From CALGLS01 sp047626155 (lineage in GTDB: Bacteria; Bacteroidota; Bacteroidia; Chitinophagales; Saprospiraceae), in NCBI GenBank assembly GCA_047626155.1, contig JBLHRR010000042.1, forward strand, positions 1 to 34,443: a stretch of 34,443 nucleotides of DNA, written 5' to 3'. Shown here one piece after another: positions 23,335 to 30,238 of this stretch (positions are counted from its first letter, which is position 1; each line of letters opens with the position of its first letter). The position numbers and the translations under genes were made by a program. The notes under the pieces were generated by a model. It had not been told where the DNA came from and ran no database searches. It worked only from the letters and a program-made list of their open reading frames with translations.

Positions 23335-24170
23335 GTGGACTCCTTCAACGCGGCATAACCGCTGTTTTTTTCGTAATCGTAATGATCGGTGGCTTATTTG
23401 CAGGTCCCTACGCTTTTGTAGCTCTTTTTGGTTTAATCACTGCACTTTGTCTGTGGGAATATTTGAGCATGACGCTCGAAATGAAAGGAGGTCAAGCTAA
23501 AGACCAGTTCCGAAAAATAATCGCTTTGATTTTGGGCATGATTCCTTTTCTTAGCGTTGCCATTAGTAACTTGGAGTTGGTGGATGACTCACTGAATTTA
23601 TTTCATATTCTCATCCTTGTCGTCTTCCCTACCCTGTTCCTTTTATTTATTTTCGAATTATTCAGCGCCTCTAAAACGCCCTTTGCGAACGTGGCTTATA
23701 TTATATTGGGCATTGTATACATAGGAATTCCATTTGCGCTTTTAGTCCTTATTGCTTATCGAACGGGGTCTTTTAGCACTAACATAATACTCGGTATGCT
23801 TTTACTTACTTGGACAAATGATACGGGGGCTTATTTGGTGGGATCTCAAATTGGGAAAACGCCTTTACTTCCTCGAATTTCTCCTAAAAAGACATGGGAA
23901 GGATCCCTTGGAGGAGTTGCTGTTGGCTTACTTGTTGCCTATTTATTGAGTCTATTTTTTGAAGATTTGAATTTGATAGAATGGATAATTTTAGCTATAA
24001 TTGTAGTAATCTTTGGTTCTATTGGTGATTTGATTGAATCTATGCTAAAGCGAAGTAGAGGGGTAAAAGACTCCGGAACTTTACTCCCGGGACATGGTGG
24101 TTTTCTGGATCGCTTCGATGCTTTTTACTTTCTCATACCATTTGCAGCTGCGTATTTACTTTGGAGTTAG
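23331..24170 (+). CDS. cdsA: Phosphatidate cytidylyltransferase (CDP-diglyceride synthase)
   Basis: Converts phosphatidic acid and CTP to CDP-diacylglycerol, the precursor of phosphatidylserine and phosphatidylglycerol, in the inner membrane. The 279 residues contain about eight hydrophobic segments. The conserved SPKKTWEG (184-191) and the family signature GDLIES...KRSRGVKDSGTLLPGHGG...DRFDA at 232-264 (Asp residues D233, D247, D260, D263) are present. Its start overlaps the CPBP protease stop. The next gene is psd, so two steps of phosphatidylethanolamine synthesis are close together; the phosphatidylserine synthase is not in the window. Confidence 0.97.
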   Translation: MSGLLQRGITAVFFVIVMIGGLFAGPYAFVALFGLITALCLWEYLSMTLEMKGGQAKDQFRKIIALILGMIPFLSVAISNLELVDDSLNLFHILILVVFPTLFLLFIFELFSASKTPFANVAYIILGIVYIGIPFALLVLIAYRTGSFSTNIILGMLLLTWTNDTGAYLVGSQIGKTPLLPRISPKKTWEGSLGGVAVGLLVAYLLSLFFEDLNLIEWIILAIIVVIFGSIGDLIESMLKRSRGVKDSGTLLPGHGGFLDRFDAFYFLIPFAAAYLLWS

Positions 24171-24338
24171 TTAAACTTTTCAGAAAGTCCACCGGAGCGA
24201 TAGAAGTATTTCGCAAGCGTAAAAAGATCATAACACCCTGACTATCAATTGAAATTATTTTCCCCCAGACCGCACTTTGTAATTTTTTTGGCCAACTTTG
24301 TCGAAAAAAAAGCGTTTTATTATTGGATTTTGAATTCT

Positions 24339-24373
24339 TTTGCGAGAATAATAGGCGCTAATTCGTACTTTTG
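24339..24373 (+). promoter_or_regulatory. Promoter of psd (Bacteroidota type)
   Basis: TTTG (24339-24342) and TACTTTTG (24366-24373) match the -33 TTTG and -7 TAnnTTTG boxes of the Bacteroidota primary sigma factor, with a 23-base gap, slightly longer than usual. Transcription would start about 20 bases before the psd ATG. This suggests psd is transcribed separately from cdsA. Confidence 0.55.
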
Positions 24374-24399
24374 TAGTTGCGCTTAGAATAAACTATATT

Positions 24400-25062
24400 A
24401 TGATAATGAAGATACACAAGGAAGGATTAAATATTTTATTGGGTACTTTGGCCTTCTTAACGGCTGTCAACTTGCTCATATTCTGGCTCTGGCCAGCTGC
24501 TTTTATTGCCTCCGAAATCGTTTCTCTCATTCTATTTTTGGGAGTTGTTCAGTTTTTTAGAAACCCAAGAAGAGAGATTGTAATTTCAGATGACAATTTG
24601 GTGTATGCTCCTGCTGATGGAAAAATTGTGGTGATTGAAGAAACAGAAGAGAATGAATACTTTCAGGACAAACGAATTCAGGTTTCCATCTTTATGAGTC
24701 CGACCAATGTACACGTCAACAGAAATCCAATTGGAGGAACCATTAATTATTTTAAATACCACCCTGGTAAATACTTGGTTGCCTGGCACCCAAAATCTTC
24801 TTCAGAAAACGAACGTACGACTGTTGTTATAGACACTGGTGATACGGAAATCCTACTTCGTCAAATAGCAGGTTTAATGGCCAAGCGAATTGTCAATTAT
24901 GTAGACGTTGGACAGGAAGTAATTCAGGGAAAAGACATGGGATTCATAAAGTTTGGTTCTCGTGTTGACTTGTATTTGCCTTTGGATGCAGAGATTATGA
25001 TTAAGCCGGGGGAGAGGGTAAAAGGAAACAGAACAATTATTGCAAAATTACCGCAGCGGTAA
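24400..25062 (+). CDS. psd: Phosphatidylserine decarboxylase, short type
   Basis: Decarboxylates phosphatidylserine to phosphatidylethanolamine, the main zwitterionic membrane lipid. The 220-residue proenzyme has two hydrophobic segments at the N-terminus (about 10-50), a conserved core with SIFMSPTNVHVNRNPIGG (the HxH region) and YHPGKYLVAWHPKSS. The self-cleavage motif FGSRVDLYLP has Gly186/Ser187; cleavage there makes Ser187 the pyruvoyl cofactor. The GSR form is typical of the short PSD class rather than the LGST form of E. coli Psd. The start could also be the ATG two codons later (24406). A promoter lies just upstream and a very long terminator hairpin after the stop. Confidence 0.95.
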   Translation: MIMKIHKEGLNILLGTLAFLTAVNLLIFWLWPAAFIASEIVSLILFLGVVQFFRNPRREIVISDDNLVYAPADGKIVVIEETEENEYFQDKRIQVSIFMSPTNVHVNRNPIGGTINYFKYHPGKYLVAWHPKSSSENERTTVVIDTGDTEILLRQIAGLMAKRIVNYVDVGQEVIQGKDMGFIKFGSRVDLYLPLDAEIMIKPGERVKGNRTIIAKLPQR

Positions 25063-25067
25063 TTCTC

Positions 25068-25129
25068 GATTGAAGGATATAAAAAAGCCTCACTGATATT
25101 TCAGTAGGGCTTTTTTATATCCTTCAATC
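25068..25129. terminator. Very long bidirectional terminator between psd and bioY
   Basis: Bases 25068-25096 pair with 25101-25129 over 29 positions with one wobble and one mismatch, around the loop TATT. The inner part carries AAAAAAGCC/GGCTTTTTT, which provides the U tract for both strands. Convergent psd and bioY share it. Confidence 0.88.
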
Positions 25130-25179
25130 TTCTAAACAAAACCAATTAAACAACTGTTCTTCAACAACTTGCAACACCA

Positions 25180-25731
25180 TTAAAACATTCCAAACTTGGA
25201 AGTTACTTTTTCATTGACAGCTACCGCACCAAGTATTATTTTAACTATCGCTCCCCATACAAAAGGATAAAAGCCATATTCCAAAGCCTTCCTCCAACCG
25301 TACAAATAAGTCAACCATAAGACGCCAGCTCCCACAATAATCATTGTCCCTATCAACATTGCTAACAATGTTTTTGCAGCTGAACTTCGCCAGCCAATAT
25401 CAGCTAGCCAACCGACTACAAAAGCTGCGATGGCAAACCCAATCAAAAAACCAGCACTACCTTTCGTAAAGCTTTCCCAACCGCTTCCTCCATCCGCAAA
25501 AAAGGGCAGCCCTAGGCCGCCCAATATTAAATACAACAGTACACTTACCAATCCCCACTTTCGTCCCAAAAGCATCCCGGAGACTAAAACAGCAAAGGAT
25601 TGTCCGCTAATTGGGATCTTGATTTCCTGCCAATCTAAATTAATGGTCAGTTGTGCAGATCCGGCAATAAAAGCCACAGCAATTAGCGGAGCAATCCATT
25701 GGGTGAAAATATTTTGGTTACTCTTTTCCAA
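25180..25731 (-). CDS. bioY: Biotin transporter BioY (ECF S component)
   Basis: A 183-residue inner-membrane protein with about six hydrophobic helices. The BioY pattern is visible: TINLDWQEIKIPISGQSFAVLVSG, LLGRKWGLVSVLLYLILGG-type helix, then GLPFFADGGSGW and GSAGFLIGFAIAAFVVG, and the last helix WGAIVKIILGAVAV. BioY captures biotin and, alone or with the EcfAT module, imports it. No ecfA or ecfT gene is adjacent, so it would work alone or with a shared module. Its start overlaps the end of the upstream lipoprotein gene by 14 bases, so the two are coupled. No BirA-type operator was recognised. Confidence 0.93.
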   Translation of the reverse strand: MEKSNQNIFTQWIAPLIAVAFIAGSAQLTINLDWQEIKIPISGQSFAVLVSGMLLGRKWGLVSVLLYLILGGLGLPFFADGGSGWESFTKGSAGFLIGFAIAAFVVGWLADIGWRSSAAKTLLAMLIGTMIIVGAGVLWLTYLYGWRKALEYGFYPFVWGAIVKIILGAVAVNEKVTSKFGMF

Positions 25732-26392
25732 GGCCTATTAATTTCTTGAAATTAACTTCATCTCTTGCCGCTTTCAGTTGCTTCATACTCACTCCCTTTC
25801 CTTCAATGTTCACCACAAATCGTTCATCAGCAAGCACTGCAAGGCTTCCGGATTGTCTATTGTCATTGTATTTTTCAAAAGCCTTATGGCCTTTGTATTC
25901 AGTCGACATTTCATAACCATCTTTGGTTTCTTTATCAATTTCCATCGTAGTCCAAGGCATCGATCCCATTACTGCTTTCCCTACCCCCCCAGTATCTATC
26001 AATTGAATTGTAATCTTTTCCTTTCTGCTACCATAACTCACCTCACAAGTAGATACTTTAAAACCGAACATCTTAGTTGTTGAACCTTCTCCTCTATCTA
26101 TTTTTTCCATACCCGCAACACTTTCCGGCAAGAGTTCTTTCATTTCCCGAAAAGGAACAATCTTAACATCACTATCTGCATTTCCTTCAACAGCAGAAAC
26201 AATTCCTTTCAGCGCGTCTTCTAATTTCTTAGAGCCTCCTTCGACTCCTTCAAATGCTTCTTCTATTGATTTATTGACTTCATCAGCAACTCTTTCCGCA
26301 GCAGTCGGTGGTGGCTCTTTTGGCTCTGTTCCACAAGCGTAGAAAAATAAAATGGTTAGTAATAGGGAAAAGGGCAGGAGTGATTTTTTCAT
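25718..26392 (-). CDS. Lipoprotein of unknown function upstream of bioY
   Basis: A 224-residue protein with a lipoprotein signal peptide: MKKSLLPFSLLLTILFFYAC, lipidation at Cys20, followed by the acidic/proline linker GTEPKEPPPTAAE. The mature part has a helical stretch (AAERVADEVNKSIEEAFEGVEGG) and then a beta-rich region (GFKVSTCEVSYGSRKEKITIQLIDTGG, HKAFEKYNDNRQSGSLAVLADERFVVNIEG) reminiscent of proteins that carry a repeated ligand- or peptide-binding fold. I do not recognise the family. It is the first gene of a two-gene unit with bioY, sharing 14 bases, so a link with the cell envelope or biotin uptake is possible but not shown. Confidence 0.85.
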   Translation of the reverse strand: MKKSLLPFSLLLTILFFYACGTEPKEPPPTAAERVADEVNKSIEEAFEGVEGGSKKLEDALKGIVSAVEGNADSDVKIVPFREMKELLPESVAGMEKIDRGEGSTTKMFGFKVSTCEVSYGSRKEKITIQLIDTGGVGKAVMGSMPWTTMEIDKETKDGYEMSTEYKGHKAFEKYNDNRQSGSLAVLADERFVVNIEGKGVSMKQLKAARDEVNFKKLIGLGKE

Positions 26393-26546
26393 TTATAATT
26401 GTTTTTATTAAAAAAAGATGCTACTAAAATAGCTAAATAAAAGCACTAAATTTCAGTCATTAGACTAAACTAGAAAAATTAACGACGAGTAAGTGAACTA
26501 AGTTAAATAGCATAAGCTAAGGCCCTTTCACCTAAGAAAACGACGG

Positions 26547-27320
26547 CTAAGCTTTTGCTTTGAAAGCCGAAATTGCATTTACTGTAAAGTCAGAAAGCAC
26601 CAACTTCCCACTCATTCCAGCACGCTCACTCAGCAACTGATCCCAGTTTTCGGTTCCTTCCCAAAAGACTTTTTTCAACATAGACATCGCTTGTGGATTT
26701 GACTCAACGAGTTTTTGTAGTAATGCTGTTATAGCTTCATCCATTTTTTCAACATCTTCATAAACACCAGCATAAAGCCCTTTCTCTTTTGCCCATTCTG
26801 CAGAGCGCCATTCCGTGGCGTCAATAGCCAATTGGGACATCGCAGAAGTTCCAATCTTTCGCGCTACCGCCGGGCCGACTACGAAGGGACCAATACCTAC
26901 GGCCAACTCACTCAGCTTTACAGAAGCAAACTTTGTTGCAAGGCAATAGTCTACGGCGGAAGCGACTCCTACGCCACCTCCTACTGCTTTTCCTTGCACA
27001 CGACCAACGATCAGCTTCGGACATTTTCGACAGGCATTAATCACATTGGCAAAACCCATAAAAAACTTGTAGCCTACTTCTTCATTTTCTATCGAAGACA
27101 ATTCATCAAAAGATGCACCTGCACAAAAGGTACGTTCACCTGCACTTTTAAGTAACAATACTTTCACATCGTCATCTTCTCCAGCCGCAGTAATCGCCCC
27201 AACCAGTTTTGCCAGCAAGTTACCCGGCAAAGAATTATGTGACGGGTGATAAAAAGTGATCGTTGCGATTCCGTTTTCAATTTGGGTTTCTACGGAACCT
27301 TGTTGTATTTTATCGTTCAT
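26547..27320 (-). CDS. Enoyl-CoA hydratase/isomerase family protein
   Basis: A 257-residue crotonase-fold protein. The CoA and oxyanion-hole elements are present: HPSHNSLPG, RTFCAGASFDEL, and GKAVGGGVGVASAVDYCLA at 110-128. Of the two catalytic glutamates of true hydratases, the second is kept (E138 in VKLSELAVGIGP), but the first is replaced by a glycine (G118). That pattern favours an isomerase or another crotonase reaction over simple 2-enoyl-CoA hydration. The gene lies in the same direction as, and downstream of, paaZ with one small gene between them, so it may serve in the same aromatic or beta-oxidation-like pathway (a PaaF/PaaG-type step). This is inference. Confidence 0.88.
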   Translation of the reverse strand: MNDKIQQGSVETQIENGIATITFYHPSHNSLPGNLLAKLVGAITAAGEDDDVKVLLLKSAGERTFCAGASFDELSSIENEEVGYKFFMGFANVINACRKCPKLIVGRVQGKAVGGGVGVASAVDYCLATKFASVKLSELAVGIGPFVVGPAVARKIGTSAMSQLAIDATEWRSAEWAKEKGLYAGVYEDVEKMDEAITALLQKLVESNPQAMSMLKKVFWEGTENWDQLLSERAGMSGKLVLSDFTVNAISAFKAKA

Positions 27321-27338
27321 TATCTATTTAATTTTTAA

Positions 27339-27551
27339 TTACTCGCCATCCTTCAGCTTGTCCTTTAGCTTTTCAATCTCTCGTTCCTTTGCTTTCAGGT
27401 CCTGATCTAATTGAAAATTCTTTTTCTTCTGCTCCCAGTTATCAGACCAAGTTTCTTCCGAAATTTCTTTCTGCTTTTTATATTCTTTTACAAAAAGGTA
27501 AATAAAAGTAGCCGGAATTAAGAACAAAAGAATTCGGATTAGAATGCTCAT
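27339..27551 (-). CDS. Small single-span membrane protein with coiled-coil tail
   Basis: A 70-residue protein. One membrane helix at residues 3-21 (ILIRILLFLIPATFIYLFV) is followed by a basic patch (KEYKKQKE) and a strongly charged, probably coiled-coil C-terminus (LKAKEREIEKLKDKLKDGE), which should lie in the cytoplasm. No known family is recognised. It is 18 bases from the enoyl-CoA hydratase gene and 166 bases from paaZ, all on the - strand, so it may be in the same transcript. The clear helix plus heptad-like pattern makes it a likely real gene. Confidence 0.7.
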   Translation of the reverse strand: MSILIRILLFLIPATFIYLFVKEYKKQKEISEETWSDNWEQKKKNFQLDQDLKAKEREIEKLKDKLKDGE

Positions 27552-27600
27552 AATTAATCTTGTTTAGAAAATTGACGTTCCGCCAATTATATTTTTTCAC

Positions 27601-27657
27601 CGCAACGACGCAACGAGCGCAACGTTAACTTTTTTTCGCTCGAAAAAACGTAGCGCT
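27601..27657. repeat. Triple CGCAACG intergenic repeat, locus B
   Basis: CGCAACG occurs at 27601-27607, 27609-27615 and 27618-27624, followed by the palindrome TTTTTTCGCTCGAAAAAA (27631-27648) and an inverted CGTAGCG (27649-27655). The 15-mer AAAAAACGTAGCGCT (27643-27657) is the exact reverse complement of 907-921. It lies in the spacer downstream of paaZ and could also act as a terminator for it. Confidence 0.5.
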
Positions 27658-27717
27658 CGCATCGCCGTCATGATAAGAATATCATTTAATTAAATGAGTT
27701 TACTTAGAAGTAGAAAA

Positions 27718-29766
27718 TTACTTTGTTTGATCTACCTTCTTTACCATCGTCAATATCGTTGCAATAGCTACGGTCTCCCCTGTTTCATCATATACATCCA
27801 CCAAAAACTTCACAATTCCTTTTGCGATATCTTCTTCCTCTCTTTTCTCTTGATCAATTTTTTCTTTTACGGTAAATTTAACTCCGATGGTAGCACCAGG
27901 ATAAACTGGCTTAGTGAAGCGACAATCTTCAATACCATAGTTCAACAATACCGGTCCTTTTTTAGGATCAACAAATAAGCCTGCTGCTTTGGATAACACG
28001 AAGTAACCGTGGGCTACGCGTTGTTCGAAGATCGTTCCATCCAGTGAAGTCGCATCTACGTGCGCATAAAAATTATCACCACTGACATTGGCGAAATTTG
28101 AAATATCTGCTTCTGTAACGGTGTGCTTTGCGGTGAAAACTGTTTCTCCAATTTCCAACTCTTCAAAGTGCTTTCGGAAAACGTGTACTGGCTTCTCCGT
28201 CTGACGTGCCCCTACTTGGAAAACATTTGTAACCGCTGTTATCATACTCGGGTGCCCCTGTATTGCCGTTCGTTGCATGTAGTGTTTTACACCTCGCATT
28301 CCTCCCATCTCTTCACCCCCACCAGCTCTACCCGGCCCTCCGTGAACCAACATCGGCATTGGCGAACCGTGCCCTGTACTCTCTCCTGCGCATTCTCTAT
28401 TCAAAACCAAAATACGTCCGTGATGCGAAGCCGCGCCAAGCACATACTCTCTCGCGATGTCTTCGTCATTGGTAGCGATTGAGCAGCAAAGAGAACCTTT
28501 CCCCATATTAGCTAATTCAATAGCGTCGTCAATATCTTTGTAAGGAATTATTGTAGAAACCGGTCCGAAGGCCTCAATCTCATGCACCTCTTTGTGTCGT
28601 CGGGGTTTTGGCTGAAACATCAAAACAGGAGATAAGAAAGCACCTTGTTTTTTATTTGCTCCAACGACTTCCCATCGGTTCGAATCGCCATAAACAATTT
28701 CTGCATTTTTAGATAACTCTTCGATTCTGGCTTTAACTTCGTCCACTTGAACTTTCCCTGCAAGTGCGCCCATTCGTACGCCTTCTACTTGTGGATCTCC
28801 AATGGTTGTTTTTTTAAGCTGAGCGCTTAACGCCAATTGGAAAGGTTCTACCAAATTTTCAGGAACCAATATTCTTCGGATTGCGGTACATTTCTGACCA
28901 CACTTCGTTGTCATTTCTTTTCGAACTTCTTTTACAAATAAATCAAACTCAGGAGTTCCCGGTTTTGCATCTTCTCCGAGAACGGCACAGTTTAACGAAT
29001 CTGCTTCCATATTGAAAGGAACGGATTCTTGAATGATTCTTGGATGTGCTTTTAGCATTTGCCCAGTGGTCGCAGAACCTGTGAAGGTTACGACATCCTG
29101 TGATTCTACATGGTCTAAAATCCCTCTACCTGATCCACAAATTAACTGCAAAGCACCTTTCGGTAAAATCTTCGATTTAATAATTTCTCGAACCACTGCT
29201 TCCGTCAAATAAGAAGTAATTGTTGCTGGCTTTACCACCGCTGGCATTCCCGCTAACAAATTAACCGCAACTTTTTCTAACATTCCCCATACGGGGAAAT
29301 TGAAAGCATTGATATGTACTGCTACTCCTCGCTTTGGAACCATAATATGCTGACCAATAAAGGAACCACCTTTCGACAACCCCTCCATATCACCATCCAC
29401 GTAATAGCTCTCATTTGGAAACTTCTTTCGCAGACTGGCATAAGCAAACAAAGTTCCGATTCCTCCGTCTATATCCACCCAACTATCCGCCTTTGTTGCT
29501 CCTGTCCAATAACTAATCGGATAAAAATCTTTTCGTTTTGCATGTAAATGCAGGGCCAGTGCTTTCAACATTCGACCTCTTTCATGGAAAGTCATTTTGC
29601 GTAAAGCAGGACCTCCTACTGTACGGCCATACTCAAGCATATCTCCAAAATCAACGCCTTCCGTACTTGCCGTAGCGACCACCTCTCCAGTGATCGCATT
29701 GAATAATTCTTGTCCGCCACCTTTTCCAACGGCCCATTTACCTAAAGTATAATTTTTTAATTTCAT
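27718..29766 (-). CDS. paaZ: Bifunctional oxepin-CoA hydrolase / 3-oxo-5,6-dehydrosuberyl-CoA semialdehyde dehydrogenase
   Basis: A 682-residue fusion enzyme of phenylacetate degradation: it opens the oxepin-CoA ring and oxidises the resulting aldehyde. The N-terminal aldehyde dehydrogenase domain (about 1-520) has E254 in NMEADSLNCAVLGED and the likely nucleophile C293 in CGQKCTAIRR. The C-terminal MaoC-like hydratase domain (about 535-682) has D564 and H569 in SGDNFYAHVD. These match the catalytic residues known in E. coli PaaZ, and the length matches as well. The paaABCDE oxygenase genes are not in the window; only a crotonase-family gene and a small membrane protein follow. Confidence 0.96.
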   Translation of the reverse strand: MKLKNYTLGKWAVGKGGGQELFNAITGEVVATASTEGVDFGDMLEYGRTVGGPALRKMTFHERGRMLKALALHLHAKRKDFYPISYWTGATKADSWVDIDGGIGTLFAYASLRKKFPNESYYVDGDMEGLSKGGSFIGQHIMVPKRGVAVHINAFNFPVWGMLEKVAVNLLAGMPAVVKPATITSYLTEAVVREIIKSKILPKGALQLICGSGRGILDHVESQDVVTFTGSATTGQMLKAHPRIIQESVPFNMEADSLNCAVLGEDAKPGTPEFDLFVKEVRKEMTTKCGQKCTAIRRILVPENLVEPFQLALSAQLKKTTIGDPQVEGVRMGALAGKVQVDEVKARIEELSKNAEIVYGDSNRWEVVGANKKQGAFLSPVLMFQPKPRRHKEVHEIEAFGPVSTIIPYKDIDDAIELANMGKGSLCCSIATNDEDIAREYVLGAASHHGRILVLNRECAGESTGHGSPMPMLVHGGPGRAGGGEEMGGMRGVKHYMQRTAIQGHPSMITAVTNVFQVGARQTEKPVHVFRKHFEELEIGETVFTAKHTVTEADISNFANVSGDNFYAHVDATSLDGTIFEQRVAHGYFVLSKAAGLFVDPKKGPVLLNYGIEDCRFTKPVYPGATIGVKFTVKEKIDQEKREEEDIAKGIVKFLVDVYDETGETVAIATILTMVKKVDQTK

Positions 29767-30238
29767 GATAGTTTTTTGTACATAAGTAATTGGTCAAAAA
29801 TAATGATATTTCTTGAACTATTACTTATTTGAACTGAGTAATAGAAGGCTGTAAATATAAGGAAGTTGATGAAGAGTAAGGGCTAAATTGATACTAATTG
29901 CTCTCTCTTGTCAATATCAGTTGTAATTTTTAGCTGTGTAGTGTTCCCTAGTTGAGTCGTAAACTCATTCTAAACTTTAACAAAATAGAACCGATAGTAT
30001 AGAGTTTATAAGTAGGGATTTTTTATTTTTACAAAAAGAACATTATGAATTACAAAGACTTTGAACGGGAGTTATCCCCAGAGATGTTAACGAGGGGCAA
30101 ATCGGCATTTCCCCATAATGTTTACCTTCTAATTTCGTGATTTGAAAGAAAATAACCAACTTAACATATTAAAAATTGTTAGCATTACACAAAACAACCT
30201 TCAATACAAGACATCTCTTTAAAACAACATAGCCTGTT
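29767..30238. other. 472-base gap between divergent paaZ and the beta-propeller gene
   Basis: AT-rich, presumably containing both promoters, although no convincing TTTG/TAnnTTTG pair was found. One short open frame on the + strand (30045-30140, 31 codons) begins MNYKDFERELSPEML. That resembles the start of Abi-type or related KDFE-LSP proteins, and it stops after a few more residues. It could be a remnant of a deleted gene. I do not call it a functional gene. Confidence 0.5.
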
